A stretch of 64,000 bases of DNA from Oscillospiraceae bacterium (GCA_015063795.1 SVTL01000008.1:27469-91468), one strand, 5' to 3'; positions 33,562 to 44,698 are shown, numbered from the stretch's first letter. The notes: generated by a model from the sequence alone, not told the origin. A program made the numbers and translations.

Positions 33562-34122
33562 TTACGGACTTGTTGCGCTGTAAGAGTACTGCTTGAGAGA
33601 GGCTTCCGACTCTCTTCCCGGCTTCTTCAGCCGCAGATCGATCCCATACGCTTCGGCGATGCGATTGAAGCAAGAGACCGAACCGTCGGTCATGCCGTAG
33701 AACGCGTCGGCCTCTTTGTGGTAGACGATGGGACAGCCGTCGGCGGCAAACACAAACACCGCCTCCGCGTCCGTACCGCCGTCCAGCGTCAGAAGCACAG
33801 ACTCGGATTCCTCAAAGCCGCAGGTCGGGCGCTCGGACAGCACATACAGCGCCACGCTTTCGGTCATCGCCTGCCCCAGAGACGAAGCCTCTTTGCCGCT
33901 GAGCGTATGGCTTTTTCCGTCAAAGGCCAGCTCGGCGGTGCAGACAACGATCAGCGGATTATAGGGCGGACGGTTCTGCGAAAACGCGAAAGCCCCTGCA
34001 TACGGAGGATAGGGCGAACGGTTTTTCTCTTCAAAAATCCGATCGGACACCACCCCGAGCACGGCCGCCGAAGCGAGAAGCAGTCCGCAGACCGCCAAAA
34101 GAACGATCACACGTTTTTTCAT
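33562..34122 (-). CDS. Exported hypothetical protein, 186 aa
   Basis: An N-terminal hydrophobic segment (VIVLLAVCGLLLASAAVLGVV) acts as signal anchor; the rest is extracellular. No known domain is recognised. Strands such as PLIVVCTAELAFDGKSHTLSG and SVLLTLDGGTDAEAVFVFAADG suggest a compact alpha/beta domain. The start codon overlaps the stop of the upstream gene by four bases (ATGA), so the two are translationally coupled and probably act together at the cell surface. Not conserved enough for me to suggest a role. Confidence 0.75.
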   Translation of the reverse strand: MKKRVIVLLAVCGLLLASAAVLGVVSDRIFEEKNRSPYPPYAGAFAFSQNRPPYNPLIVVCTAELAFDGKSHTLSGKEASSLGQAMTESVALYVLSERPTCGFEESESVLLTLDGGTDAEAVFVFAADGCPIVYHKEADAFYGMTDGSVSCFNRIAEAYGIDLRLKKPGRESEASLKQYSYSATSP

Positions 34123-34835
34123 TTCCCTTCCCCCTCCTCATGCTTCACAAACAGTGCCTGTCGGGCAAGACGCTCCTCTTCTTCATAACGCCAGAGCTCT
34201 TTCATGGTCAATTGGGGCAAGGAGGCCGTCTCCTCCGTCATTTTGTACAGATACAGCGTGTTCTCCTCATAGTCTTCGGAAAAGGTAAGAATGGCGGGCT
34301 TGTGGGAACCAAGCCACATGGTTCGCCCATACCCCTGATCCTCCAAGGTAAAGGAGGAGTACAGCATATACACATTCTCATACAAAACCACGCGCTCCAA
34401 TTTTCTTCCCCACACAGCGCAGAACAGCGAATCCTCCGGATCATCCGCAAAAATCTCCTCTAACAGGGGATCGTCCGCTAAGGGGATCCATTCGGAATCG
34501 TTCCCGAGAAAGGAAAACAAAACCTCCGGCTCTTTCCCCAAAAACACCTTAAACAGCACCTTTGCTTTTTCGGGATGAAAGTACGGTTCAAATTCGAATT
34601 TTTCGGCAGGGACCGTCAGGCTTCCCAAAAGCGTCGGCGTTGCATCGATTGTATGGAACACCTTTTCGTGGGGCGTTTCCCAGCTTTCCTTGTCGGCAAT
34701 GATCGAATCCAACAGGATCGGCTCCTCGGGCTGATACCAAAGCGAAAGCCCGAAAGCCGCCGCCATCAGAAGAAACGCGCCCGCGCACACAACCAACAGC
34801 GCACCGAGTCCGATGCGGATCCAGATTCGTTTCAT
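34119..34835 (-). CDS. Membrane-anchored hypothetical protein, 238 aa
   Basis: Start ATG 34835 has GACAAGGAGGGATACCT upstream; the 25 extra residues in the track are spurious. Residues 5-33 form a membrane helix (IGLGALLVVCAGAFLLMAAAFGLSL). The extracellular part is acidic and contains no domain I recognise; a segment LLGSLTVPAEKFEFEPYFHPEKAKVLFKV is beta-rich. It is the first gene of a two-gene unit with the 186-aa protein. Upstream DNA is AT-rich (TATTATTTGTTATTTG) then becomes a repeat region. Confidence 0.75.
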   Translation of the reverse strand: MKRIWIRIGLGALLVVCAGAFLLMAAAFGLSLWYQPEEPILLDSIIADKESWETPHEKVFHTIDATPTLLGSLTVPAEKFEFEPYFHPEKAKVLFKVFLGKEPEVLFSFLGNDSEWIPLADDPLLEEIFADDPEDSLFCAVWGRKLERVVLYENVYMLYSSFTLEDQGYGRTMWLGSHKPAILTFSEDYEENTLYLYKMTEETASLPQLTMKELWRYEEEERLARQALFVKHEEGEGK

Positions 34836-34989
34836 AGGTATCCCTCCTTGTCTTGCATGTGATGGAACGTATGAAAAAAGAGGATGGACTTGGGTCTTCC
34901 TCTTTATCATAGCATATTATTTGTTATTTGTCAACTTTCTCTACAAAAAGGAGAGGTTTCGACAAAGCGACCGGTAACGCAAAAGCCAT

Positions 34990-35310
34990 AAGGCAAGGGC
35001 GGGGAGTCGGCTTTGCCAACGCGATAGATTCGGCTTCGCCGACGCGAGACGGTGTAGGGCGGTCGTCTTGCTCCCGCCGTGAAAACGAAGAGAAATGCAC
35101 CTTCGGTGCGCGATATGTTGGCTTCGCAAACGTGATAGATTCGGCTTCGCCGACGCGAGACGTTGTAGGGCGGTCGTCTTGCTCCCGCCGTGAAAACGAA
35201 GAGAAATGCACCTTCGGTGCGCGATATGTTGGCTTCGCCAACGCGATATGCCTCACTTCGTTCGGCGCGATAGATTCGGCTTCGCCGAATGCGATATGCC
35301 CGCTTCGCGG
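34990..35310. repeat. Tandem 111-bp repeat with linker hairpins
   Basis: Two copies of a 111-base unit (35023-35133, 35134-35244). Each contains ATTCGGCTTCGCCGA, the TAGGGCGGTCGTCTTGCTCC element, a GCACCTTCGGTGC hairpin and a TTGGCTTCGCAAA or TTGGCTTCGCCAA hairpin. Further single hairpins follow with GCGATA linkers. The array reaches the mnmG stop. No gene in the stretch. Confidence 0.85.
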
Positions 35311-35316
35311 GCGCTG

Positions 35317-37221
35317 TTATTCCCTCTCCCCATACTTCTGCGAGAGATAGATCAACAGCACGGTGATATCCGCCGGGGAGATGCCGCTGATGCGGGAGGC
35401 CTGCCCGATGCTGGCAGGACGGAACTTCTGCAGCTTCTGCATCGCCTCGATGCGGATGCCCTTCACCTGCTCATAATCGATATCGGGCGGAAGCAGCTTG
35501 CTCTCCAGCTTCTTGAACTTCTCGGCCTCGTCCAGCTGCCGTTTGATGTAGCCGCCGTATTTGATGCGGATCTCTGCGCCCAGCTTCACCGCGCGCGGCA
35601 GGTCGGGACGGTTGGGATCAACGGGCGCAAGAGCGTCATAATCCAGCTCGGGGCGGCGCATCAGCTCGGAAAGCTTGATGCCGGTGCTCGTCCGTGTCGA
35701 ACCCTTTTCATCGAGCAGCGCCTGCAGGATGGGCGAGGGCGGGACGTTGGTCGTTTCGATGCGCTTCTGCTCGCGCTCGATGGCGGCCGCCTTTTCCAAA
35801 TAGGCAGCATAGCGCGTCTCGTCCACCAGCCCAACGTCGTGACCGATGCCGATCAGACGCTCGTCGGCGTTGTCCTGGCGGAGGAGCAGACGGTATTCCG
35901 AGCGGGAGGTCATCATGCGGTAGGGCTCGTTGGTTCCCTTGGTGACCAGATCGTCGATCAGCGTGCCGATGTAAGAGGAGCTGCGCGGCAGGACGACCGG
36001 CTCGCGTCCGAGGATGGTCAGCGAGGCGTTGATGCCCGCGATCAGCCCCTGCGCGGCGGCCTCCTCATAGCCGCTGGTGCCGTTGAACTGCCCCGCGCCG
36101 TAAAGCCCGCCGATCTCCTTGAACTCCAGCGTGGCAAACAGCTGCGTGGGATCGGCGCAGTCGTACTCGATGGCATAGGCCGTCCGCATGACCTGCGCGT
36201 GCTCAAAGCCCACCAGCGAATGGAGCATCTCGCTCTGCACCTCCTCGGGCATGGAGGAGCTGAAGCCCTGCAGATAGACCTCCTTGGTGCCAATGCCCAT
36301 GGGCTCGACGAAGAGCTGATGCCGCTCCTTGTCGGCAAAGCGGACCACCTTGTCCTCGATGCTGGGGCAGTACCGCGGGCCGACGCCCTTGATCTCGCCG
36401 CCGTACAAAGGGCTGCGGTGCAAATTTTGACGGATGATCTCATGGGTGCGCTCGTTGGTATACGCGATGTGGCAGGGGAGCTGACGTCCGCCGGCAAAGG
36501 CAAAGTCCTTCGTCCGCGACGAGAAGGGCAGGACCACATCGTCCCCCTCCTGCAGCTCCAGCTTATCGTAATCAATGCTGTCGGCGTGGATACGGGGGGG
36601 CGTACCGGTCTTGAAGCGCATGAGACGCACACCGTTTGCCTCCAGCGAAGCCGACAGCCCCGTGGCGGGGAGCATGCCGTCCGGTCCCGACGCATAGGCG
36701 TTTTCGCCGGTGATCACGCGGCCGTTGAGAAAGGTGCCGGCGCAGACGATCGCCGCCCTGCACGCCCACTCGGCGCCGTTTCGGGTGATGACTGCGCGGA
36801 GAGCCCGCTTTCCGCCCTCCTCTTCGGTGACGATCTCGCCGATCTCGGCCTGGATGAGCAGCAGATTTTGCTGGTTTTCCAGCGTTTTTTTCATGATCTC
36901 GCGGTAGAGGACGCGGTCGGCCTGGACTCGCTTGGAGTGGACCGCGGGCCCCTTGCTGCGGTTTAAAAGACGGCTCTGCAGCGTCACCTGATCGGCCGCA
37001 AAGCCCATCTCGCCGCCCAGCGCATCGATCTCATACACCAGATGCCCCTTGCCTGTTCCGCCGATGGAGGGATTGCAGGGCATATTGCCCACCGCATCCA
37101 GATTGATGGTGAACAGGGCGGTGGAGAGCCCCAGACGGGCGCAGGCCAGCGCGGCCTCGATGCCTGCATGTCCCGCGCCGATGACGGCAACGTCGATCTT
37201 TCCTGCCTTGAATGTCTGCAT
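35317..37221 (-). CDS. mnmG: tRNA uridine-5-carboxymethylaminomethyl modification enzyme MnmG
   Basis: 634 aa from ATG 37221, preceded by AAAGGAACAAACAACC; the 34 extra track residues come from repeat DNA. MnmG (GidA) works with MnmE and uses FAD and methylene-THF to modify wobble U34. VAVIGAGHAGIEAALACARLG binds FAD; CNPSIGGTGKGH, GTFLNG and the EPMGIGTKEVYLQGFSSS block are family hallmarks. The C-terminal helical domain that contacts MnmE is present. The usual neighbour mnmE is not in the window, but mnmM, which acts later in the same pathway, is. Confidence 0.96.
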   Translation of the reverse strand: MQTFKAGKIDVAVIGAGHAGIEAALACARLGLSTALFTINLDAVGNMPCNPSIGGTGKGHLVYEIDALGGEMGFAADQVTLQSRLLNRSKGPAVHSKRVQADRVLYREIMKKTLENQQNLLLIQAEIGEIVTEEEGGKRALRAVITRNGAEWACRAAIVCAGTFLNGRVITGENAYASGPDGMLPATGLSASLEANGVRLMRFKTGTPPRIHADSIDYDKLELQEGDDVVLPFSSRTKDFAFAGGRQLPCHIAYTNERTHEIIRQNLHRSPLYGGEIKGVGPRYCPSIEDKVVRFADKERHQLFVEPMGIGTKEVYLQGFSSSMPEEVQSEMLHSLVGFEHAQVMRTAYAIEYDCADPTQLFATLEFKEIGGLYGAGQFNGTSGYEEAAAQGLIAGINASLTILGREPVVLPRSSSYIGTLIDDLVTKGTNEPYRMMTSRSEYRLLLRQDNADERLIGIGHDVGLVDETRYAAYLEKAAAIEREQKRIETTNVPPSPILQALLDEKGSTRTSTGIKLSELMRRPELDYDALAPVDPNRPDLPRAVKLGAEIRIKYGGYIKRQLDEAEKFKKLESKLLPPDIDYEQVKGIRIEAMQKLQKFRPASIGQASRISGISPADITVLLIYLSQKYGERE

Positions 37222-37289
37222 GGTTGTTTGTTCCTTTGTGTTAGAATATCGGAGCCTGACAAAACGCTTTCGCTTTGTTTTATTGAAAG

Positions 37290-37497
37290 TTTTTGCGGGA
37301 TTTTTAAGGGTGCTTTTTTTCAAAAAGCGCCCTTAAACGGGGTTCGGGGCGGCGCCCTGACATCTCTTACATCTCAGCGGCGCTTGCGCCGCAAAAAAAG
37401 GGGAAAGAATATCAGGGGTAAATTCACCAAGCGCCATGCTTCGCATGCGCTGAACTCCCGACAAAGAAAGTTTTTTTCAAAAAGTTTCCCGACAACA
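37290..37497. repeat. Palindromic repeat elements upstream of mnmG
   Basis: Contains the GGGTTCGGGGCGGCGCCCTGA element, GCGGCGCTTGCGCCGC, CATGCTTCGCATG and GAAAGTTTTTTTCAAAAAGTTTCC. It is related to the blocks near 16680 and 55441. Non-coding. Confidence 0.7.
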
Positions 37498-38961
37498 TCA
37501 ATTCTGTTTTGCCTTGTTGAGGATCTGCCAGCCGTGGTCGCGTTCGAAGGTCAGCACCACGCCGCTCGAGCAGGAGGACACATGGTCATACACAAAGGAC
37601 AAAATCACATTGCCCTCCTTATCGATCATGCCCTTCTTGCCGTCTGCAAAGCCGATGACCGCCAGCCCCTCGGAAAAGGGCTGCGCATAGGTATAGATCG
37701 GCTGGGCGATCCAATAGCCGGTTCGGTCGAGGAAGCCGTACAGCCCATCCTTTTCCAGCAGAGCCACGCCGTCGGAATAGCCCACCAGCGTGTATCCGCC
37801 GGGCAGAGGGAACTCCTCGCCGTTTTCATAGAGCAGAAGATCCATGTCGTCGGCGGTCTTGGTACGGTGATAGTAGTCGATCAGATGCCGTCTGACGCGC
37901 ACCAGCCCCTCGTCGAAATAGAACATTCCCAGCGACTCGATGCCGTTGGTGTCGGGGGCATAGTAGCCGTCGAAAACCTCGCGGCGCTGGTTGTAATACA
38001 GCCAGCCGAACGCATCGATGACCACGCGCCCGCTGCGGTCGATGAACTTCTGCACGCCCTCGTCGATGACCGCCGCATAGGCATTGCTTCCGAATTCATA
38101 CGCCATTTCAAACTGCGGCTCGATGACCACGCTCTCGTCGGCCGAGCGGTAGCCGTACAGCCCGCTCTCCTCGTCGAAGAAGACGAAGATCTTGCCGTCG
38201 CTGAGCCCGTAATCGATCGGATAGTCGAAGCGGAGGGCGGTCTGACGCACCTCGCTCTCCTCCACCGCCAGCAGCATACCCGTCCCCGAGGCCAGCTTAT
38301 AATAGCCGCCCTTGTACACAAACAGCGGATCGCCGCCGACGGTGCGCTGATAGGCGGGCTGCAGCTGCTCGCGGTCGATCTTGGCGATCAGCATCTCCCC
38401 GTCACCCGACAGCAGCGAGGTCTTTCCGCCGTCGTCGGCAAAGATATGCCCCATATACAGCGACAGCGCGGGGCGGTCGGTCTCGTACACCTTCAGCACC
38501 GTCTCATAGCCGCCGTCGGGCGATTCAACGCGCATGGGCTCCTTGACGGTCATCTTTCCGTAAGAGAAGACGGTCGGCAGTGCGTCCGCAGGCGTCACCC
38601 GCAGCAGACGGTGCTTTTGCAGATCGAAATCGCCGCTGTCAACCGACCAGCCTGCCGCAAAGAAACGCTCGGCGGCCGGGATCTTCCCGTTTTTGCTTTC
38701 ATAATCGCCCTTTTGCTCGGACAGAGCGCCGCTCTGCTCAAACACATCGCGGATGTTCTCCTCGGGCGTCAGCGGCTCGGTGGGCAGGACCTCGCTTTCA
38801 CGCTCCTGCTCCGCCGTCCCCTCGCCCACCATGGCGCCGGGCGGACGCTTGATGAAGGAGAAGTCATAATACCCCTGCTGATAGAGCACCAGCAGCAGCG
38901 ACGAAATCACCAGCAGCAGGACCGCCGCCATGCGCCCCCCGATGCGAATGGCCTTTTTCAT
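37498..38961 (-). CDS. WG-repeat protein, membrane-anchored, 487 aa
   Basis: An N-terminal anchor ([19 protein letters not shown]) is followed by an acidic linker and a long extracellular region. Between about residues 255 and 480 are WG beta-propeller-like repeats, recognisable as [55 protein letters not shown] and [21 protein letters not shown] repeats are common in Clostridia and Bacteroidota and are thought to mediate protein or wall contacts. The start overlaps the uvrA stop by four bases, so it is the last gene of the uvrB-uvrA unit, an odd companion for DNA repair. Confidence 0.85.
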   Translation of the reverse strand: MKKAIRIGGRMAAVLLLVISSLLLVLYQQGYYDFSFIKRPPGAMVGEGTAEQERESEVLPTEPLTPEENIRDVFEQSGALSEQKGDYESKNGKIPAAERFFAAGWSVDSGDFDLQKHRLLRVTPADALPTVFSYGKMTVKEPMRVESPDGGYETVLKVYETDRPALSLYMGHIFADDGGKTSLLSGDGEMLIAKIDREQLQPAYQRTVGGDPLFVYKGGYYKLASGTGMLLAVEESEVRQTALRFDYPIDYGLSDGKIFVFFDEESGLYGYRSADESVVIEPQFEMAYEFGSNAYAAVIDEGVQKFIDRSGRVVIDAFGWLYYNQRREVFDGYYAPDTNGIESLGMFYFDEGLVRVRRHLIDYYHRTKTADDMDLLLYENGEEFPLPGGYTLVGYSDGVALLEKDGLYGFLDRTGYWIAQPIYTYAQPFSEGLAVIGFADGKKGMIDKEGNVILSFVYDHVSSCSSGVVLTFERDHGWQILNKAKQN

Positions 38962-41807
38962 AAGCGCTTCTCCTTTTCAAACAGCTTGTTCAGATATTGC
39001 CCCGTGTAGGAGCTCTCGCACGCGGCCACCTCTTCCGGCGTACCGCAGGCCACCACATAGCCGCCCCTGTCGCCCCCCTCGGGACCGAGATCGATGATGT
39101 GGTCGGCGCACTTGATCACGTCTAAATTATGCTCGATGACGATGACGGTGTTCCCGCTCTCCACCAGACGGCGGAGCATCTCGATCAGCCGCTTCACGTC
39201 ATGGGTATGCAGTCCGGTGGTGGGCTCATCGAGGATATAGACCGTCCGCCCCGTGGGACGCTTGCAGAGCTCGCTTGCCAGCTTCACGCGCTGAGCCTCA
39301 CCGCCCGACAGCGTGGTGGACGACTGCCCCAGCTTCACATAGCCCAGCCCCACATCGTACAGCGCCTGCATCTTGCGCTTGATGGAGGGAATGGCCGAGA
39401 AGAAGGACAGCGCCTCCTCGATGGTCATGTCCAGCACCTCGTAAATGCTCTTGCCCTTATACTTCACCTCCAGCGTGTCGCGGTTGTACCGCTTGCCGCC
39501 GCAGACATCGCAGGTGATGTACACGTCGGGCAGGAAGTGCATCTCGATCTTTTTCACGCCGTCGCCCTCGCAGGCCTCACAGCGTCCGCCCTTCACGTTG
39601 AAGGAGAACCGCCCCGACTGATAGCCGCGGATCTTGGCGTCGGGCGTTTTGGCGAACAGCTCGCGGATCTCACCGAACACCCCCGTGTAGGTGGCGGGGT
39701 TGGAGCGGGGCGTCCGCCCGATGGGGCTCTGGTCGATGCCGATGACCTTGTCCAGCTTGTCGATGCCGTCGATGCGATCGTGCTTGCCGGGGTAGGTGAA
39801 GGCGCGGTTGAGCGTTTTGGCCAGAACGGGATAGAGAATGCCGTTGATCAGCGAGCTCTTGCCCGAGCCGGACACACCGGTCACGCAGGTCAGCGTCCCC
39901 AGCGGAAAGGAGACGTCGATCCCCTTCAGATTGTGCTCGCGCGCACCGCGAACGGTCAGCCGCTCGCCGTTTCCGACACGTCTTTCCTTGGGCGTTTCGA
40001 TCCGCCGCCGTCCCGACAGATAATCGCCGGTGATGGAATTTTCATTGGCGGCCACCTCCTCGGGCGTGCCGCACGCAACCACGTATCCGCCGTGAACGCC
40101 CGCACCCGGACCGATGTCCACGATGTAGTCGCACTCTTGCATGGTCTCCTCGTCGTGCTCGACCACGATCAGGCTGTTGCCCAGATCGCGCAGCTTCTTC
40201 AGCGTGCCGATCAGCTTGCTGTTGTCGCGCTGATGCAGACCGATGCTGGGCTCATCGAGGATATACATCACGCCGGTCAGCGACGAGCCGATCTGCGTGG
40301 CCAGACGGATGCGCTGCGCCTCACCGCCCGATAAAGAGCCTGCCCCCCGCGCCAGCGTCAGATACTCCAGCCCCACGCTCTCAAGAAAGCGGAGACGGGC
40401 GCGGATCTCCTTGACAATTTCCTTCGCAATCTGCGCCTCGTTGGGCGTCAGCGACAGCGATTCGATGAATTCCCGCGCCTTGGTGACGGTCAGGCAGGTG
40501 TAATCGTATATATTCAGTCCGCCGACGGTCACCGTCAGCAGCTCTTTTTTCAGTCTCTTCCCCTCGCACACCGGGCAGGGGACGTTTTCGGTAAACTCCT
40601 CGTAGTACTCCTCCGAGCCGCTCTGGGCCATGCGCTTTTTCACGATGGGGATGATGCCCTCGTACACAGCCGCCTGTCGGTGGGGCACGCCGCCGAAATA
40701 GCGCACCACGTCATACCGCGCTCCGCCCGTGCCGTTGAACAGCGCCTCCAGCGCCTTGTCGCTGAACTGCTCGAGGGGGGTGTCCAGATCGAAGCCGTAC
40801 ACTCTGCCCACCGCCTCGTACAGCGGTCCCATCCAGCTGAATTCGTCAATGGACTTGAAGCCGTTGCAAACGATGGCGCCCTCGCGCAGAGACTTGCTCT
40901 TGTCGGGGATCATGCGCTCGCGGGAGATGCTCTGGATCACACCAAGACCGCTGCAGTGCTCGCAGGCACCGAAGGGGTTGTTGAACGAAAAGAGGTTGGG
41001 CGACAGCTCGCCGATGCTGAAATCGTGCTCCTCGCAGGCGTAGTTCTGGGAAAAGGAGAGCTCGGTCGGCTCACCCTCACCCTCGCGGGGCATAGTGACC
41101 ACCAGCAGATTGCCCTCGCCCTTTTTCAGCGCGGTCTCCACCGAATCGGCCAGCCGCGAACGGATGTCCTCCCGCATGACCAGACGGTCAACAACGATCT
41201 CAACGGTGTGCTTTTTGTTTTTGTCCAACTCAATGCTCTCGTCGAGCTCATACAGACTGCCGTCGACGCGCACGCGCACAAAGCCGCTCTTTTTCGCGTC
41301 CTCGAACACCTTCTCGTGCCGTCCCTTTTTCCCTCTCACCACAGGGGCCAGCAGCAGAAACCGCGTCCCCTCGGAAAGCGTGCAGATCTTGTCGATGATC
41401 TGGTCGGTGGGCTGCATTTTGATCTCCTTGCCGCAGACCGGACAGTGGGGAATGCCCACGCGGGCGTACAGCAGGCGGAGATAGTCATAGATCTCGGTGA
41501 CCGTTCCCACCGTGGAGCGCGGGTTGCGCGAGGTGGTTTTCTGGTCGATGGAGATGGCGGGGGAAAGCCCCTCGATGGCATCCACATCGGGCTTGTCCAG
41601 CTGACCGAGGAACTGTCTGGCATAGGAGGACAGCGACTCCACAAAGCGGCGGTGCCCCTCGGCATACAGCGTATCGAAGGCCAGCGAACTCTTGCCCGAG
41701 CCCGAAAGCCCGGTCAGCACCACCATCTTGTTGCGCGGGATGGACAGGTCCACATTTTTGAGATTGTTCGCCCGCGCGCCCTTGATCACGATCTTTTTCT
41801 CGGTCAT
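38958..41807 (-). CDS. uvrA: Excinuclease ABC subunit A
   Basis: 949 aa. UvrA finds bulky DNA damage and loads UvrB. Both ABC ATPase halves are complete: Walker [18 protein letters not shown] and [18 protein letters not shown], signatures [12 protein letters not shown] and [23 protein letters not shown] with CDVCGGKRY is the DNA-contacting zinc module and CEHCSG with CPVCEGKRL the other one. Start [21 protein letters not shown] is typical. Stop of uvrB and start of uvrA overlap by four bases, giving the usual coupled uvrBA unit. No LexA box is visible upstream of uvrB. Confidence 0.97.
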   Translation of the reverse strand: MTEKKIVIKGARANNLKNVDLSIPRNKMVVLTGLSGSGKSSLAFDTLYAEGHRRFVESLSSYARQFLGQLDKPDVDAIEGLSPAISIDQKTTSRNPRSTVGTVTEIYDYLRLLYARVGIPHCPVCGKEIKMQPTDQIIDKICTLSEGTRFLLLAPVVRGKKGRHEKVFEDAKKSGFVRVRVDGSLYELDESIELDKNKKHTVEIVVDRLVMREDIRSRLADSVETALKKGEGNLLVVTMPREGEGEPTELSFSQNYACEEHDFSIGELSPNLFSFNNPFGACEHCSGLGVIQSISRERMIPDKSKSLREGAIVCNGFKSIDEFSWMGPLYEAVGRVYGFDLDTPLEQFSDKALEALFNGTGGARYDVVRYFGGVPHRQAAVYEGIIPIVKKRMAQSGSEEYYEEFTENVPCPVCEGKRLKKELLTVTVGGLNIYDYTCLTVTKAREFIESLSLTPNEAQIAKEIVKEIRARLRFLESVGLEYLTLARGAGSLSGGEAQRIRLATQIGSSLTGVMYILDEPSIGLHQRDNSKLIGTLKKLRDLGNSLIVVEHDEETMQECDYIVDIGPGAGVHGGYVVACGTPEEVAANENSITGDYLSGRRRIETPKERRVGNGERLTVRGAREHNLKGIDVSFPLGTLTCVTGVSGSGKSSLINGILYPVLAKTLNRAFTYPGKHDRIDGIDKLDKVIGIDQSPIGRTPRSNPATYTGVFGEIRELFAKTPDAKIRGYQSGRFSFNVKGGRCEACEGDGVKKIEMHFLPDVYITCDVCGGKRYNRDTLEVKYKGKSIYEVLDMTIEEALSFFSAIPSIKRKMQALYDVGLGYVKLGQSSTTLSGGEAQRVKLASELCKRPTGRTVYILDEPTTGLHTHDVKRLIEMLRRLVESGNTVIVIEHNLDVIKCADHIIDLGPEGGDRGGYVVACGTPEEVAACESSYTGQYLNKLFEKEKRL

Positions 41808-43792
41808 CCCTTCTTTTTCCCTTTCTCTCCCTTGAGCTTGGCAATTTTATCGCGTAAGAAAGCGGCCTCCTCAAAGCGGAGCTCCTTGGCGGCGGCCAGC
41901 ATCTCGGCGGTCAGCGCTTCGATGGTCTTTTCCTTTTCGGCGGCGGTCAGCTTCACAGGCGTCTGCTTCTTCCGTCCGCCCGATTCGGCCGAGCCCTGAC
42001 CGATGGAGATCACATCGGCCACCTTCTTCTTCACACTCTGCGGCACAATGCCGTTTTTCTTATTGTACTCATCCTGAATGCCGCGGCGGCGGTTGGTCTC
42101 GTCGATGGCCACGCGCATGGAGGGCGTGATGCGGTCGCCGTAGAGAATGACCTTGCCGTTCACGTGACGGGCGGCTCGGCCGATGGTCTGGATCAGCGAC
42201 ATCTCCGAGCGGAGGAAGCCCTCCTTGTCCGCGTCCAGTATCGCCACCAACGACACCTCGGGCAGGTCAAGACCCTCGCGGAGCAGGTTGATGCCCACCA
42301 GCACGTCGAACAGGCCCGCACGCAGGTCACGGATGATGGCCATGCGCTCCATGGTGTCCACGTTGTGGTGGATGTATTTGACCTTGATCGCCTGCATCTC
42401 CAGATATTCGGACAGATCCTCGGCCATTTTTTTGGTCAGCGTGGTCACCAGCACGCGCTCGCCACGCTCCACACGGATGCGGATCTCGCCGATCAGATCG
42501 TCCACCTGCCCGTCGGTCTCGCGCACCTCGATCTCGGGGTCTAAAAGCCCGGTGGGACGGATGATCTGCTCCACGGTCTGCGCGCTCCGCTCCTTTTCGT
42601 AGGCGGCGGGGGTGGCGCTGACATAGATGGCCTGATGGATGCGCTGCTCGAATTCGTCGAAGAACAAGGGACGGTTGTCGAGAGCCGAGGGCAGACGGAA
42701 GCCGTAATTGACCAGATTGGTCTTGCGGGCTTTGTCGCCGCCGCTCATGCCCCGCACCTGCGGAAGCGTCACGTGGGATTCGTCCACAAACAGCAGAAAA
42801 TCGCTGGGGAAGTAGTCGAGAAGCGTGTAGGGCGTCGCCCCCGCAGGACGGCCGGCCAGCACGCGGGAATAGTTTTCCACGCCGTGGCAGAAGCCCGCCT
42901 CGCGGAGCATCTCGATGTCGTATAACGTCCGCTCCTCGATGCGCTGCGCCTCGATCAGCTTGCCCTCGCTTTCAAAAAAGCGGACGCGCTCACGCATCTC
43001 CTCCTCGATGTCAGCAAGGGCCGCCTCCCGCTTTTCGGGGGAGATGGCGTAGTGGGTGGCGGGGAAGACGGTGGCGTTTTTGAGAACCTGCGTTACTTGA
43101 CAGGTCACAGGGTTGATCTCGCTGACGCGCTCGATCTCGTCGCCGAAAAATTCAACACGCAAGGCCGCCTCGCGTGAGGACGCGGGAAAGATCTCCACAA
43201 CATCGCCCTTCACGCGGTAACGGTCGCGCTTGAAGTCGATGTCGTTGCGCTCATAGCTCATGGCGTTGAGACGCATCAGCATCCGCTGGCGGTCCATGGC
43301 CATGCCGGGGCGGACGCTCATGTGCATGTTCTGGTATTCCACCGGATCGCCCAAGCTGTAAATGCAGGAGACGCTGGCGACGATGATCACGTCCCGCCGC
43401 TCAAAGAGCGAGGAGGTGGCGCTGTGACGCAGCTGGTCGATCTCGTCGTTGATCAGCGCGTCCTTTTCAATGTACAGATCCTTGCCCGGGATGTAGGCCT
43501 CGGGCTTGTAGTAGTCGTAGTAGGAGACGAAGTACTCCACGGCGTTGTGGGGAAAAAACTCACGGAACTCCGTGCAGAGCTGGGCGGCCAGCGTTTTGTT
43601 GTGGGCGAGCACCAGCGTCGGACGGTTCACGTTGGCGATGATGTTGGCCATGGTGAAGGTCTTGCCGCTGCCGGTCACGCCGAGAAGAAGCTGTTCCTTC
43701 AGCCCGGCCTCCACGCCGGCGGACAGCCTTTCGATGGCTTGGGGCTGATCGCCCGTGGGCTTGAAGCTTGACACCAGCTGAAACCGATCCAT
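41804..43792 (-). CDS. uvrB: Excinuclease ABC subunit B
   Basis: 662 aa. UvrB is the damage-verifying helicase-like subunit that recruits UvrC. Walker [16 protein letters not shown] is near residue 36, the beta-hairpin [21 protein letters not shown] inserts between strands, and the DEAD-like box is [11 protein letters not shown]. Helicase motifs V-VI ([28 protein letters not shown]) are intact. The C-terminal UVR domain ([21 protein letters not shown]) binds UvrC. Ribosome binding site GAAAGGAGGAAAAACAC. The upstream intergenic region is entirely a hairpin array. Confidence 0.97.
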   Translation of the reverse strand: MDRFQLVSSFKPTGDQPQAIERLSAGVEAGLKEQLLLGVTGSGKTFTMANIIANVNRPTLVLAHNKTLAAQLCTEFREFFPHNAVEYFVSYYDYYKPEAYIPGKDLYIEKDALINDEIDQLRHSATSSLFERRDVIIVASVSCIYSLGDPVEYQNMHMSVRPGMAMDRQRMLMRLNAMSYERNDIDFKRDRYRVKGDVVEIFPASSREAALRVEFFGDEIERVSEINPVTCQVTQVLKNATVFPATHYAISPEKREAALADIEEEMRERVRFFESEGKLIEAQRIEERTLYDIEMLREAGFCHGVENYSRVLAGRPAGATPYTLLDYFPSDFLLFVDESHVTLPQVRGMSGGDKARKTNLVNYGFRLPSALDNRPLFFDEFEQRIHQAIYVSATPAAYEKERSAQTVEQIIRPTGLLDPEIEVRETDGQVDDLIGEIRIRVERGERVLVTTLTKKMAEDLSEYLEMQAIKVKYIHHNVDTMERMAIIRDLRAGLFDVLVGINLLREGLDLPEVSLVAILDADKEGFLRSEMSLIQTIGRAARHVNGKVILYGDRITPSMRVAIDETNRRRGIQDEYNKKNGIVPQSVKKKVADVISIGQGSAESGGRKKQTPVKLTAAEKEKTIEALTAEMLAAAKELRFEEAAFLRDKIAKLKGEKGKKKG

Positions 43793-43804
43793 GTGTTTTT
43801 CCTC

Positions 43805-43990
43805 CTTTCACACCGCGAAGCGGTATATCATGACGCGAAGCGTCAATTCATGAACAAAGTTCAATTCATGCGCCTGTGGCGCAATTCATGACGCAAATGC
43901 GTCAATTCATGAAATCGAAGATTTCAATTCATGCGCCGCAGGTGCAATTCACGACGCGAAGCGTCAATTCATGAACGAAGTTCAATTCAT
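43805..43990. repeat. Linker-hairpin array between radC and uvrB
   Basis: ACCGCGAAGCGGT, GACGCGAAGCGTC (twice), GAACAAAGTTC, GCGCCTGTGGCGC, GACGCAAATGCGTC, GAAATCGAAGATTTC, GCGCCGCAGGTGC and GAACGAAGTTC, each followed by AATTCATG or AATTCACG. The last unit supplies the final codons and stop of radC. Confidence 0.9.
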
Positions 43991-44686
43991 GCGCCCGTTC
44001 TGTTCCAGATACCGCTTCAGCGGCAGACAGCCGTTTTCGGTGAACAGATAATGCTCGCACAGAGACAGGTCCAGCTCGCGGAGCAGAACCGACAGCCGCC
44101 GCGTCAGGCGCAGATCCTCCTCCGACGGGCAAAGATCGCCGGCAGGGTGGTTGTGCGCGAGAAACAGATACACCGCCCGCGACTGCATCGCCCGTTCGGT
44201 CAGCGCGCGCACATTCACCGCCGAAGAGACCGGCGTCCCCTTGCCGAGGCAAAGGCAGTCGATCAACCTGCGCTTTCCGTCCAGCAGCAGAACATACGTC
44301 AGCTCATCACAGGCACCCGTGAAGCGGGAGGAGAGAAACGCACGGACCGTCTCCTCGTCGTTCAGCGACACTCCGTCCGCCCTTTCCGCCGCCAGACGTG
44401 CCGCGATCGCAGGAATGAGACGGATCAGCACAGCGGTGTGCTCACCGATGCCCTTCACATCCATCAGCGCGGAAGCATCCGCCTCCAACAGCGACTCAAG
44501 AGTGGGAAAGCGCTCGCAAAGACGGTGAGCCAGCTCGTTGGTGTCCCTTCTCGGAATGGCATAAAACAAAAGCAGCTCAACCAGATTGTGATAAGCAAAG
44601 GAGTCCGCGCCCTCCTGCAGGAAGCGGTCACGCAGGCGCTTACGGTGACCGCCGTGAAGCTCGCTTTTGCTTTTCTCCTCGCTCAC
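43982..44686 (-). CDS. radC: RadC family protein (JAB/MPN domain)
   Basis: 234 aa. The N-terminal part has a helix-hairpin-helix (DASALMDVKGIGEHTAVLIRL) and the C-terminal part the JAMM metalloprotease-like domain with HNHPAGDLCPSEED. RadC is widespread; despite its name its DNA-repair role is doubtful, and it may be a peptidase-like or recombination-associated protein. The last codons (NGRMN and TGA) are formed by the CATGAATTGA of a hairpin-array linker, so the array has trimmed or extended the original C-terminus. A YwlG-family gene lies upstream, 12 bases apart. Confidence 0.9.
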   Translation of the reverse strand: MSEEKSKSELHGGHRKRLRDRFLQEGADSFAYHNLVELLLFYAIPRRDTNELAHRLCERFPTLESLLEADASALMDVKGIGEHTAVLIRLIPAIAARLAAERADGVSLNDEETVRAFLSSRFTGACDELTYVLLLDGKRRLIDCLCLGKGTPVSSAVNVRALTERAMQSRAVYLFLAHNHPAGDLCPSEEDLRLTRRLSVLLRELDLSLCEHYLFTENGCLPLKRYLEQNGRMN

Positions 44687-44698
44687 AAGCCTCTTCCT

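Noticed and set aside
43850-43985. GAAC-GAA-GTTC and GAAC-AAA-GTTC units as LexA boxes near uvrB
   Set aside because: The spacer is three bases, not four, and the units occur as ordinary members of the hairpin arrays.
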